Positions 56,133 to 64,000 of a DNA stretch of 64,000 nucleotides are shown in pieces. The stretch is taken from assembly GCA_031277395.1 (NCBI GenBank), contig JAITML010000005.1, positions 1 through 64,000 on the forward strand, read 5' to 3'. The position numbers and the translations under genes were made by a program. Each line of letters opens with the position of its first letter. Position 1 is the stretch's first letter. The notes under the pieces were generated by a model. That model was given only the letters and a program-made list of their open reading frames with translations, did no database searches and had not been told where the DNA came from. The DNA is from Methylobacillus sp. (lineage in GTDB: Bacteria; Pseudomonadota; Gammaproteobacteria; Burkholderiales; Methylophilaceae).

Positions 56133-56633
56133 TCAGCTTTCCTTGATGTGTGACCGTGAAATGAAAAACAACGCCAATACGGACACGCTCATAGTCCAGT
56201 AATCAACGGGCACGAAAGCAAACCAGTGGATGTGCCACGGCACATGAACCGGATCGAATTTTTCCAGCCCGTAGGCGGGATTGAGCACAAACCAGAGAAA
56301 ATCCTCAACCAGCCAGAACAATATCGTGCAACCGATCAAACGCGCTTCAATGCGCCAAGTCCAGTGTCCGTTGAATAACACCGGCCAATGAAAAAACAGC
56401 GCCACGCAAGAGAATATCCAGGCGTGATAGCCGGTCATTTCGCGTCCGCCGAAGAACGTATCCAGCCACCAGTTATTCGGGATGCGCCATGTCGGCAGAT
56501 TGGCCGCCCAGCCTGCGCTGCCTTCAATCTGGATTTCCACATTGGCGAAGAAAAACGCCAGCAACAACACCCAGAAAATTTGAATCAGCGTGCGCCGGTT
56601 CGGCACGAACCAATCCCGAAGCGAACTCTTCAT
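56133..56633 (-). CDS. integral membrane protein, unknown family
   Basis: A 166-residue membrane protein, unrecognised. About four hydrophobic helices (IFWVLLLAFFFANVEI, AWIFSCVALFFHWPVLF, LIGCTILFWLVEDFLWFVL, YWTMSVSVLALFFI). It is notably rich in Trp and His near the membrane (HWTWRIEARL, HVPWHIHWFAF). It overlaps the glycosyltransferase gene by four bases and lies two bases before the phosphatase gene, so it shares their operon and probably their lipid-related pathway. Confidence 0.75.
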   Translation of the reverse strand: MKSSLRDWFVPNRRTLIQIFWVLLLAFFFANVEIQIEGSAGWAANLPTWRIPNNWWLDTFFGGREMTGYHAWIFSCVALFFHWPVLFNGHWTWRIEARLIGCTILFWLVEDFLWFVLNPAYGLEKFDPVHVPWHIHWFAFVPVDYWTMSVSVLALFFISRSHIKES

Positions 56634-57757
56634 GCAGGCAAATCCGACAATACGCGATCAAGCACGACACGCCCGGCTTGCGGGCGACCCAGCGCGATGC
56701 TTTTCTGGCGCAATCTGGCGAGATGTTCGGGTGCGCTCAACAGCGCGGCGACGCGATAAGCAATGGCGTCGCCATCGACGGCTTTAAGCGCCGCGCCTTG
56801 CTCCAGCAGATAATCGGCGTTGCGTTCCTCCTGCCCCGGAATCGGCGAATGCACAATCATCGGCAGCCCCATCGCCAGACATTCGGAAGTCGTCAGGCCG
56901 CCTGGTTTGGTAATCGCCAAGTCGGAACACGCCATCAAGCGTTCGACCTGATTGGTGAAGCCTTGCGGAAACAAGCGTCCCGGATGCTGTTGCGCGAGAT
57001 TTTGCAGGGCTTTGAGCATGGCCTGATTGCGGCCGGCCAGCGCGATGAGTTGAAAATCCGACGGCATCGCCAGCAAACGTTCGGCCAATAATTCCAGCCC
57101 GTTCAAGCCAACGCCGCCCGCCATCAATAAAAAAGTTTTGCGCGTTGGATCCAGATTGAATTGCGCTGCGCATACACGGCGATCCGGTTTTTCGCCGAAC
57201 GCGGGCATGATGGGAATGCCGCTGACTGTCACCGCATCCGCCGCGATGCCACGCTGCTGCGCGCGCCACGCGATTTCATCATTGGCAACGAAATAGCCGC
57301 GCATGTGCGGCGTAATCCACAAGTTATGCAAATCGAAATCCGTCACCTGCACCCACACCGGCGGTATCGGGTATCCCTTGTGCAACTCGCGCGAGAGCAA
57401 TTCCGCCGGAAGAAAATGTGTACAGATGATGGCGTCAGGCTGCTGGCGTTTGACTTCGGCCAGCAAGGCGCGGCAACTGAGACGCTCAATCGCGCGGCGC
57501 AGTTTCTGGCTCGGTGTGCCCGGCGATGCCTCGTTGGTTTTACGGTAGAGATAACCCCACAACTCCGGGTGATCGTTGACCAGTTTGATGTACTGATCGG
57601 CATACAGTTTGCGGAAACTCGTGGATACGAAATCCATCACGTCCAGATGCACAGCCTCCACGCCGGCAGGATGGTTCGCGGCAAATGCGCGTATCGCCTC
57701 GGCAGCGCGCACGTGCCCCGCACCGGCGCTGACACTCAGGAGCAGGATTTTTTTCAT
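56630..57757 (-). CDS. MGDG-synthase/MurG-like glycosyltransferase
   Basis: A GT28-type enzyme of 375 residues. The N-terminal domain (ILLLSVSAGAGHVRAAEAI, VHLDVMDFVSTSF, ICTHFLPAELLSRELH, VWVQVTDFDLH) is that of monogalactosyldiacylglycerol synthase, and the C-terminal donor domain has ITKPGGLTTSECLAMGLPMIV and IPGQEERNADYLLEQGAA. It probably glycosylates diacylglycerol, giving a membrane glycolipid. ATG 57755-57757 is chosen as it begins the usual MKKILLLS; the longer reading is not family-like. 25 bases from the ppnN stop. Confidence 0.87.
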   Translation of the reverse strand: MKKILLLSVSAGAGHVRAAEAIRAFAANHPAGVEAVHLDVMDFVSTSFRKLYADQYIKLVNDHPELWGYLYRKTNEASPGTPSQKLRRAIERLSCRALLAEVKRQQPDAIICTHFLPAELLSRELHKGYPIPPVWVQVTDFDLHNLWITPHMRGYFVANDEIAWRAQQRGIAADAVTVSGIPIMPAFGEKPDRRVCAAQFNLDPTRKTFLLMAGGVGLNGLELLAERLLAMPSDFQLIALAGRNQAMLKALQNLAQQHPGRLFPQGFTNQVERLMACSDLAITKPGGLTTSECLAMGLPMIVHSPIPGQEERNADYLLEQGAALKAVDGDAIAYRVAALLSAPEHLARLRQKSIALGRPQAGRVVLDRVLSDLPA

Positions 57758-57782
57758 GCGAGTTTTTCCCTCTGTGAAACCG

Positions 57783-59162
57783 CTACGCGGATTCGTCCAT
57801 GACGATGTGGTAACAAGGCTTGTATTCACCCGTGAGTTTCATGCGCTTCTGCGCGACAAATCCAGTCAGCAGCGCGTCCATGCGTTTCATGATTTCCATG
57901 TCGCCGCGCAATGCGAAATTACCGTGCTGCTTGATCGCATCTATGCCCACACTCTTGACGTTGCCAGCGACTATTCCCGAAAACGCGCGGCGCAGATTGG
58001 CGGCCAGTTTGTGGCTGGGCTGATTTTTGTTGAGTTGCAGATTGAGCATGTTCTCGTGCGTCGGATGGAACGGCTGCTGCAAATCGTGTTCGACCTTGAG
58101 CTGCGAATCGAAGTAATAGGCATCGTGCCGCTGCGTGCGATGCGCGTGTACTGCCTTGATCCCGGCTTGAATTTCGAGCGCCACCTGCACTGGATCATCA
58201 ATGATGATCTTGTAGCAGCGCTGCGCTTCCGCGCCCAGAATGTCACCGATGAAAGCGTCAATCTGGCGGAAATAATTCTCCGCGCTTTTCGGCCCGGTGA
58301 AGATGAGCGGGAACGGGATATCCCGGTTTTCCGGATGCATCCGCACGCCGACGATGTAGAGGATTTCTTCCGTCGTGCCCACGCCGCCGGGAAATACGAC
58401 AAAGCCGTGGCCGAAACGCAGAAATGCTTCCAGCCGTTTTTCCACATCCGGCAAAATTACCAGTTCGTTGACGATGGGATTGGGCGGCTCGCCCGCGATA
58501 ATTCCCGGCTCGGTAAAACCGATGTAACGCCCCTTGCGGACTCGCTGTTTGGCATGGCCTATGGTTGCGCCCTTCATCGGCCCCTTCATCGCGCCCGGCC
58601 CGCAGCCGGTACAAACATCGAATCCGCGCAGCCCTAACTGATAGCCAACCAGCTTGGTATATTCATACTCCTCGCGGCTGATCGAGTGTCCGCCCCAGCA
58701 CACCGCCACATTCGGGTCGGCGCGCGGCTTGAGCACGCCCGCATTGCGTAAAATATGAAAAATCGCCTCGGTCGTCCCTTCTGAAGTTTCCAGATTGAAA
58801 CGCGCATTTTCCGAAATTTCCTCATGCACGAAAATCATGTCGCGCAGCACGGAAAACAAATGCTCTTGCACCCCCACGATCATCGTGCCATCTACAAATG
58901 CCGATGCCGGCGCATTCTTGATATCGAGACGAATCCCGTGCGGTTGCTGGATGATGCGGATATCGAAAGCACTGTAACGTTCCAGCAACTCCTTCGCGTT
59001 ATCCAGTTCATTGCCGGTATTCAGCACCGCCAGCGAGCAATCGCGATAAAGCCGATGCAGGCTGCCATGTCCTCGATCCAGCAAATCCGTTGCCTCTGTT
59101 TTTGAAAGAATTTCCAGTCGCCCGGTCGGTATGATCTGGGTATTGATGGTGGTGTATTCCAT
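57783..59162 (-). CDS. ppnN: nucleotide 5'-monophosphate nucleosidase (LOG family)
   Basis: A 459-residue cytosolic enzyme that hydrolyses nucleoside monophosphates to base and ribose 5-phosphate; in E. coli (YgdH) it is activated by (p)ppGpp. The family blocks are CWGGHSISREEYEYTKLVGYQ, VCTGCGPGAMKGPMKGATIGHAKQR and the LOG signature FPGGVGTTEEIL. An N-terminal DUF4478-like and a C-terminal DUF3412-like part are present, so it is full length. ATG 59160-59162 gives the family length; 71 residues of upstream reading are discarded. Confidence 0.94.
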   Translation of the reverse strand: MEYTTINTQIIPTGRLEILSKTEATDLLDRGHGSLHRLYRDCSLAVLNTGNELDNAKELLERYSAFDIRIIQQPHGIRLDIKNAPASAFVDGTMIVGVQEHLFSVLRDMIFVHEEISENARFNLETSEGTTEAIFHILRNAGVLKPRADPNVAVCWGGHSISREEYEYTKLVGYQLGLRGFDVCTGCGPGAMKGPMKGATIGHAKQRVRKGRYIGFTEPGIIAGEPPNPIVNELVILPDVEKRLEAFLRFGHGFVVFPGGVGTTEEILYIVGVRMHPENRDIPFPLIFTGPKSAENYFRQIDAFIGDILGAEAQRCYKIIIDDPVQVALEIQAGIKAVHAHRTQRHDAYYFDSQLKVEHDLQQPFHPTHENMLNLQLNKNQPSHKLAANLRRAFSGIVAGNVKSVGIDAIKQHGNFALRGDMEIMKRMDALLTGFVAQKRMKLTGEYKPCYHIVMDESA

Positions 59163-59405
59163 AGGTAGTCGGGTTGTGAGATTGGTTGATGATATTAAAA
59201 GTATATCGGCTTGGATTCGGTACTGCACTTTGTTGACGAAATCAGGACGCTGCCAGGCACTATACAGAGGCATTGTCGCACAGTGTATGACAATTCGCCG
59301 GAGAGCTTGCTCTCGCGCCTGATTGTTTGGACAAGTTGGCCTAAAAAGTAAGAGAATAACGGGCTGAAGTTCCACTTACCCTTTTTGAACAAGGCTGAAA
59401 ACATT

Positions 59406-60311
59406 ATGAGCACTTTACGCATCGCCGTCGTCGGTTACGGCAACATTGGACAATACGCCGTCGAAGCCGTGCGCGCGGCGCCGGACATGGAGCTGGCGGG
59501 CGTGGTGCGGCGCGATGCGGGCGGTGCGGTGCCGTCGGAATTGGCAGGTGTACCTGTCGTGACCGACGCGGCGCAACTGGGCAAGATTGATGTGGCGCTG
59601 CTGTGCGGGCCGACGCGCAGCATACCGGAAGTCGCGCCGCAGTATTTGCAGCGCGGTATTCATACAGTGGACAGCTTTGATATTCATGGGCAGAAAATCT
59701 GGGATCTGCGTTGTGCGCTGGATGCCATCGGCAAAAAGCACAGCAGCGTTGCGGTGGTTTCAGCGGGCTGGGATCCCGGCAGCGATTCCGTGGTGCGCGC
59801 GCTGCTTCTGGCGTTGGCGCCCAAGGGGCTGACCTACACCAATTTCGGTTCCGGCATGAGCATGGGACATTCGGTCTGCGCCAGGAGCAAGCCGGGCGTG
59901 CGCGATGCGCTGTCGATGACGATACCGACCGGCACCGGCGTGCATAGACGCATGGTCTATGTGGAACTGGAAAGCGGCGCAAATTTCGCTGCCGTCGAAA
60001 CCGCGATCAAAACCGATGAATATTTCCGCAACGACGAAACGCACGTCAAGCAAGTGCCGAGCATAGATGCGCTCAAGGATATGGGGCATGGTGTGCACAT
60101 GGAACGCAAAGGCGTGAGCGGCGCGACGCACAACCAGATCTTTGAATTTCGCATGAGCATCAATAACCCCGCGCTGACTTCGCAGATCATGGTTTCCTGC
60201 GCGCGGGCAGCGGCGTTGCGCCTGCAACCTGGCGCTTACACCATGCCGGAAATCGCGCCCATGGATTTGCTGCCGGGTGATCGCGAAACCCTGGTCAAGA
60301 CATTGGTGTGA
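59406..60311 (+). CDS. ddh: meso-diaminopimelate D-dehydrogenase
   Basis: NADPH-dependent enzyme that makes meso-diaminopimelate from tetrahydrodipicolinate in one step; 301 residues. The Rossmann start is IAVVGYGNIGQYAVEAV. VALLCGPTRSIPEVAPQYLQRGI, SAGWDPGSDSVVRALLLA and NFGSGMSMGHSVCARSKPGVRDALS are characteristic. ATG 59406 is taken rather than a longer start. The dehydrogenase route is uncommon in betaproteobacteria. The gene overlaps the DUF411 gene by four bases. Confidence 0.92.
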   Translation: MSTLRIAVVGYGNIGQYAVEAVRAAPDMELAGVVRRDAGGAVPSELAGVPVVTDAAQLGKIDVALLCGPTRSIPEVAPQYLQRGIHTVDSFDIHGQKIWDLRCALDAIGKKHSSVAVVSAGWDPGSDSVVRALLLALAPKGLTYTNFGSGMSMGHSVCARSKPGVRDALSMTIPTGTGVHRRMVYVELESGANFAAVETAIKTDEYFRNDETHVKQVPSIDALKDMGHGVHMERKGVSGATHNQIFEFRMSINNPALTSQIMVSCARAAALRLQPGAYTMPEIAPMDLLPGDRETLVKTLV

Positions 60312-60793
60312 AAATGATGCTTTCCTTCAAACCTGATACTGCCAAACTCCGCGCATGGATGGCCGGTGTGCTGCTGTTGTTTGCTGCCCTGTCATGCGTG
60401 GCGCAAACCCTGCCGGTTGCCAAAGTCTGGAAAGACCCAAGCTGCGGTTGCTGTCACGACTGGATTGCTCATTTGCAAGCTGCCGGGTTCAAGGTGCAGA
60501 CCTTCGACACGGGGAATGCGGCTGCGAGGGCGCGCTTGGGAATCCCGAACAAATATGGCTCATGCCACACGGCGGAAATCGGAGGCTACGCGATAGAAGG
60601 TCACGTCCCCGCTGCGGACATCAAACGCTTGCTCAAGGAAGCGCCCAAGGATGTGGCGGGCTTGGCGGTTCCCGGAATGGTCGTCGGCTCGCCGGGGATG
60701 GATGGCGCTGCGTATGGCGGACGCAAGGATCCCTATGACGTGCTAATCATCAACAAGGACGGCAGCAGCAGGGTGTATCAGTCTTATCGTTGA
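60308..60793 (+). CDS. DUF411 exported metal-binding protein
   Basis: A 161-residue exported protein of the DUF411 family. A signal peptide (VLLLFAALSCVAQ) precedes VAKVWKDPSCGCCHDWIAHLQ, whose C-x-C-C resembles a thioredoxin-like copper site. A further Cys is in YGSCHTAEIGGYAIEGHVP, and PGMVVGSPGMDG is the late family block. Likely periplasmic copper handling. GTG 60308 overlaps the ddh stop; ATG 60314 or 60317 are alternatives. Confidence 0.88.
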   Translation: MKMMLSFKPDTAKLRAWMAGVLLLFAALSCVAQTLPVAKVWKDPSCGCCHDWIAHLQAAGFKVQTFDTGNAAARARLGIPNKYGSCHTAEIGGYAIEGHVPAADIKRLLKEAPKDVAGLAVPGMVVGSPGMDGAAYGGRKDPYDVLIINKDGSSRVYQSYR

Positions 60794-60806
60794 TGGCTGT
60801 TTACTT

Positions 60807-61850
60807 CTACAACTTCGCGCGTCCCGCCAGCGCCATCGTCATTTCCAATTCATCCCGCATCATTCGCAGCACATGCGCCACACCCAGCGCGCCTGCGGTA
60901 GCCAGCCCCCAGATATAAGGCCGCCCAATCGCCACTGCCGCAGCACCCGCGTCCAGCGCCTTGAATACGTCACGGCCATTGCGTATACCGCCATCCAGCA
61001 ATACCGGCGTGTCGCGCGCCACGTCGAGAATTTGCGGCAACACATCCAGACTTGCCGGCGAGCCATCCAGCACGCGTCCCCCGTGATTGGAAACGATCAC
61101 GGCGTCGCAACCCAGTTCGATGGCGCGTTTTGCGTCGTCCGCAGACAGCACGCCTTTGAGCAACAATGGACTCATGCTGGTGCGTTTGCGCAACCAGGCA
61201 ACATCTTCCCAGTGCGGCGCTTGCGCCATCCAGCCGTCGAATACGGCGCTGCCGTTGGGCGGCATTTGCATGATGTGCGGCGCTTCGAGATTGACGGCAC
61301 GCACATCGGCGGGCAGTTGCATGATGGCATGTTTAATCGGCGCATCGATAGTGAACACGACAGCGCTGCAACCTGCCATCAGCGCGCGTTGCAACAGCCG
61401 CAGCGTGCGCGTGCGATCACCCTGCCAATAAAGCTGAAACCACCACGGCCCGTCGGTGGCACGGGCGATTTCTTCCAGCGTTTGACTGGCAAGACTGCTG
61501 ACCATCATCCATCCACCCTGCGCATTTGCTGCCATCGCGCTGGCGCGTTCGCCGTCGGGATGGAACAGTTTTTGATACGCAACGGGAGCAAGTGCGATGG
61601 GATGCGCGAACTCCTGATCGAATAGTTTGATGCGCGTGTTGCCGCCGTGCATGTCCGCCAGCGGGTGTGGCGTAATAACGGTTTCATCAAATGCGCGGCG
61701 ATTGGCGATTAGTGTAATGTTCTCACCGCTGCCATGCTGCAAATAATCCCACACGGCAGTGTCAAGACGGCATTCAGCGTGTGTCAGATAATCCTGCGGG
61801 CACTGCACGTCCGCAGGGCACGTGTTCAACTTGGGAAGCAATTCGTTCAT
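60807..61850 (-). CDS. FMN-dependent alpha-hydroxy-acid oxidizing protein
   Basis: A TIM-barrel flavoprotein of 347 residues in the lactate/glycolate oxidase family. FAHPIALAPVAYQKLFHPDGE is the N-terminal FMN region, LLLKGVLSADDAKRA carries the Lys, and IVSNHGGRVLDGSPASLDVL has the catalytic His and Arg. DGGIRNGRDVFKALDAGAAAVAIGRPYIWGL binds FMN phosphate. No membrane-insertion segment between strands, so it is soluble and oxidase-like. Convergent with the DUF411 gene, 13 bases apart. Substrate not determined. Confidence 0.92.
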   Translation of the reverse strand: MNELLPKLNTCPADVQCPQDYLTHAECRLDTAVWDYLQHGSGENITLIANRRAFDETVITPHPLADMHGGNTRIKLFDQEFAHPIALAPVAYQKLFHPDGERASAMAANAQGGWMMVSSLASQTLEEIARATDGPWWFQLYWQGDRTRTLRLLQRALMAGCSAVVFTIDAPIKHAIMQLPADVRAVNLEAPHIMQMPPNGSAVFDGWMAQAPHWEDVAWLRKRTSMSPLLLKGVLSADDAKRAIELGCDAVIVSNHGGRVLDGSPASLDVLPQILDVARDTPVLLDGGIRNGRDVFKALDAGAAAVAIGRPYIWGLATAGALGVAHVLRMMRDELEMTMALAGRAKL

Positions 61851-61937
61851 AAACTACTCCTCCACGCAGCAACAGATTATGAAACGCACTGGTCAGGCTG
61901 ACCAGCGCGCAATTCTGACAGCAGGATTTATCCCGTC

Positions 61938-62573
61938 TTAAGTTGGTTGCCCCAACCGATACATTGCCAGCCCGCCGAAAATATTCGGCATGAAACCAAC
62001 CGGCTTGCCGTCGGTGAGGACAAGACGTTCCGTGACGGGAATTTTGTGATCACGGCAAAAGTTGTCAAAATCGCTGATGGTGCACAGGTGCACATTGGGC
62101 GTATCGTACCACTGATAGGGCAGATCGGATGAAACCGGCATGTTGCCGTTGATAAGCTGGATGCGGTGCCGCCAGTAGCCGAAATTGGGGAAGGTCACGA
62201 TGACCTCCTTGCCCACGCGCAGCATGTCGAGCACGATGTCTTCGGTGTTGCGCATGGCTTGCAGGGTTTGCGACAGAATCACCACATCAAAGGATTGCGC
62301 TTCAAAGCCGGAAAGTCCGGCTTCCAGGTCCATCTGGATTACGTTGACGCCGTTCTTCACACATGCGAGCACGTTGGCATCTTCGCGTTCAACGCCGTAG
62401 CCGCGCGCGTTCAGGGTATCGCGCAGATAACCGAGCAGCGAGCCATCGCCGCAGCCCAGGTCGAGCACTTTGGCGTTGGACGCGATCCAGCGTGCGATGA
62501 CGGCGAAGTCGCGTCGCGCCGAGGCGGTTTCGGCGAAATGCATGTGCGCTTGCGCGGGTGTGTGCATGCTCAT
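61938..62573 (-). CDS. metW: methionine biosynthesis protein MetW
   Basis: A SAM-binding-fold protein of 211 residues that pairs with MetX in homoserine acetylation. Motif I is [48 protein letters not shown] and [14 protein letters not shown] are MetW signatures. It overlaps metX by four bases, so the two are co-translated. Evidence elsewhere suggests MetW is required for full MetX activity. Confidence 0.95.
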   Translation of the reverse strand: MSMHTPAQAHMHFAETASARRDFAVIARWIASNAKVLDLGCGDGSLLGYLRDTLNARGYGVEREDANVLACVKNGVNVIQMDLEAGLSGFEAQSFDVVILSQTLQAMRNTEDIVLDMLRVGKEVIVTFPNFGYWRHRIQLINGNMPVSSDLPYQWYDTPNVHLCTISDFDNFCRDHKIPVTERLVLTDGKPVGFMPNIFGGLAMYRLGQPT

Positions 62574-63709
62574 TGCGTCTTCCCGAATTCAATGTTTTCC
62601 AGATAGGCGCGCACTATCGCGTGATAATGCGGGTCGGGCATAAGAAAGGCGTCGTGGCCGTGTGCCGCAGTCAGTTCGGCGTAACTCACGGTCAGCTCGT
62701 TATCCAGCAATGCCTTGACAATTTCGCGCGAGCGGCCGGGCGAAAAACGCCAGTCGCTCGTGAAGGAAATCACGAGAAAATCCGCCGTGGCCTTGCCCAG
62801 CACGGCGCTGAGATCGCCGCCGGATTCCGCCGCCGGATCAAAATAATCCAGTGCGCGCGTCATGCGCAGATAGGTGTTGGCATCAAAAGTTTCAGCGAAT
62901 TTATCACCCTGATAGCGCAGATAGGATTCCATTTCGAACTCGACATCGAAGCCGTAGCGCACCTCGTCATGCTTGAGCTTGCGGCCGAATTTCGCACCCA
63001 TCGCATCATCGGACAAATAGGTGATATGCCCCAGCATGCGCGCGATGCGCAAACCGCGACGCGGTACCACGCCGTGCTCGTAATAATCGCCCGCATGAAA
63101 CTCGGGATCGGTGATGATGGCCTGACGCGCCACTTCGTTGAACGCCATGTTCTGCGCCGTCAGATTGGGTGCGGCGGCGATCACCAACGCATTTTTTATG
63201 CGTTCGGGATAAACCAGCGCCCATTGCATTGCCTGCATCCCGCCCAGCGAGCCGCCGATGATCGCGGCGAAACTGTGGATGCCAAGATGATCGGCCAGCC
63301 GTGCCTGCGACACCACCCAATCATCCACGGTCACCACCGGAAAAGCCGAACCCCAGGGTTTGCCGGTCGCCGGATTGATGGTCCTGGGGCCGGTCGAGCC
63401 ATGACAACCGCCGAGATTGTTCACGCCGATTACAAAGAAACGGTTGGTATCCAGCGGCTTGCCGGGGCCTATCATGTTGTCCCACCAGCCGGGATATTTG
63501 TCGTCCTCGCTGTAACGCCCCGCAACGTGATGCGTGCCAGAAAGCGCGTGGCAAATCAGCACAGCGTTGGATTTGTCGGCATTGAGCGTGCCGTAGGTTT
63601 CGTACACGAGATCGTACTCCGCCAGCATTGCGCCGCTCTTCAACGACAGAGGTTCGGAGAAATGCGCGGTTTGTGGAGTGACGATTCCGACGGATGATGA
63701 ATCTGACAT
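62570..63709 (-). CDS. metX: homoserine O-acyltransferase
   Basis: An alpha/beta hydrolase of 379 residues that acylates homoserine in methionine synthesis. The nucleophile elbow [14 protein letters not shown] gives the catalytic Ser, with [11 protein letters not shown] before it. [17 protein letters not shown] has the Asp, and GHDAFLM the His. Paired with MetW, many betaproteobacterial homologues use succinyl-CoA; acyl donor choice cannot be decided here. The -10 TATAAT six bases before the ATG suggests a leaderless message. Confidence 0.95.
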   Translation of the reverse strand: MSDSSSVGIVTPQTAHFSEPLSLKSGAMLAEYDLVYETYGTLNADKSNAVLICHALSGTHHVAGRYSEDDKYPGWWDNMIGPGKPLDTNRFFVIGVNNLGGCHGSTGPRTINPATGKPWGSAFPVVTVDDWVVSQARLADHLGIHSFAAIIGGSLGGMQAMQWALVYPERIKNALVIAAAPNLTAQNMAFNEVARQAIITDPEFHAGDYYEHGVVPRRGLRIARMLGHITYLSDDAMGAKFGRKLKHDEVRYGFDVEFEMESYLRYQGDKFAETFDANTYLRMTRALDYFDPAAESGGDLSAVLGKATADFLVISFTSDWRFSPGRSREIVKALLDNELTVSYAELTAAHGHDAFLMPDPHYHAIVRAYLENIEFGKTQ

Positions 63710-63715
63710 GGCGTG

Positions 63716-63721
63716 ATTATA
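63716..63721 (-). promoter_or_regulatory. metX -10 element
   Basis: A perfect TATAAT on the minus strand six bases from the metX ATG, so transcription should begin at or next to the A of the start codon. The -35 is not clear; TTGATT lies 13 bases upstream. No SAM riboswitch is visible. Confidence 0.55.
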
Positions 63722-63762
63722 CTAGGGATTTCCAAATCAAGACCTTCATGGTCGGTTGGGGG

Positions 63763-63768
63763 TATAAT
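63763..63768 (+). promoter_or_regulatory. -10 element of the last gene
   Basis: TATAAT 29 bases before ATG 63798. It is divergent from the metX -10, 42 bases away. Confidence 0.45.
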
Positions 63769-63797
63769 TCCCCTTCAATCAAGGAAAGGAATCCCCC

Positions 63798-64000
63798 ATG
63801 CGCATGGAAGTTCACGTGCACGGCTATATCGAGCTTGTCGAAGGCATTACCAAACGTCAGGTGGAAGGCGCGCTGCGCCCGTTGCTGGAATATCTCGACA
63901 TCGAACATCTGAACGAGGTGCAAAGCCTGGAACCGGATCAGCCCGGCTTCGTGTTCGATGAGCGCAACTACAATCTGGAAATGTGCTGTACGCTGGAAGT
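63798..64000 (+). CDS. hypothetical protein, 3' end outside the window
   Basis: An open frame of 67 codons that continues past the window edge. It starts at ATG 63798 behind AAGGAAAGGA. The text MRMEVHVHGYIELVEGITK, ALRPLLEYLDIE and EPDQPGFVFDERNYNLEMC resembles a small uncharacterised betaproteobacterial family; I recall the label DUF6806 but cannot verify it. Soluble, no signal. Divergent from metX. Confidence 0.7.
   Translation, partial: MRMEVHVHGYIELVEGITKRQVEGALRPLLEYLDIEHLNEVQSLEPDQPGFVFDERNYNLEMCCTLE

Noticed and set aside
63710..63797. SAM riboswitch in the metX upstream region
   Set aside because: Only about 88 bases separate the divergent genes and the metX promoter sits on its start codon, leaving no leader.

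Overview
The window reads as the chromosome of a Gram-negative betaproteobacterium. The evidence is gatCAB divergent from mreBCD-mrdA-rodA, the rlpA-dacA-ybeD order, a metX-metW pair, waaA, and a split class II ribonucleotide reductase. Placement near Nitrosomonadales/Gallionellales is a guess from gene content, not a measurement. Most genes are G+C-rich housekeeping genes. Three stretches are visibly A+T-richer and look acquired: 105-1855, about 11.6-12.8 kb and 50.3-52.9 kb.

Layout. 0.1-1.9 kb: an AAA ATPase plus TOPRIM protein pair, a candidate defence module. 2-4 kb: waaA and a glutathione transferase. 4-4.8 kb: an intergenic block holding a structured repeat and NrdR-type boxes. 4.8-7.6 kb: split adenosylcobalamin-dependent ribonucleotide reductase (nrdJa, nrdJb). 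7.7-11.5 kb: a UreH-like membrane protein, ampG and xthA on the minus strand, then pyrE and a DNA glycosylase. 11.6-12.8 kb: three small orphan genes. 12.9-16 kb: gatCAB. 16.2-24.1 kb: the elongasome and cell-wall operon mreB to ybeD. 24.2-32.6 kb: a sigma-54-dependent two-component system, an outer-membrane porin with a periplasmic binding protein, and a four-gene biosynthetic operon (GNAT-like T-hemolysin protein, adenylating enzyme, haem-oxygenase-like diiron protein, SDR). 32.7-36.3 kb: TPP riboswitch, thiC, lipA and lipB. 36.3-38.9 kb: a lipid A/LPS glycosylation trio. 39-41 kb: cytochrome b561 and a PQQ sugar dehydrogenase. 41-43.7 kb: a His/Asp-rich exported protein and an OmpR-type two-component system. 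43.7-50.2 kb: fasciclin, LPS kinase, methyltransferase, a nuclease-helicase, DUF488 and MarC. 50.3-52.9 kb: six leftward gene cassettes, each with an attC site and no integrase (a CALIN). 53-60.8 kb: DUF4153, a glycolipid/phosphatase operon, ppnN, diaminopimelate dehydrogenase and a DUF411 protein. 60.8-64 kb: an FMN alpha-hydroxy-acid oxidase, metW, metX and a truncated small gene.

The two most interesting parts are these. First, in the 24-32.6 kb regulon, an NtrC-family regulator lies beside two promoters with exact GG-N10-GC sigma-54 spacing. One drives the porin/binding-protein pair and the other drives the small-molecule operon, so sensing and synthesis look coupled. Second, the integrase-less cassette array carries mostly exported or membrane proteins. 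The sigma-54 block and thiC sit between ybeD and lipB-lipA, which are usually neighbours, so the block was probably inserted there. No rRNA, tRNA, CRISPR array or transposase was seen.
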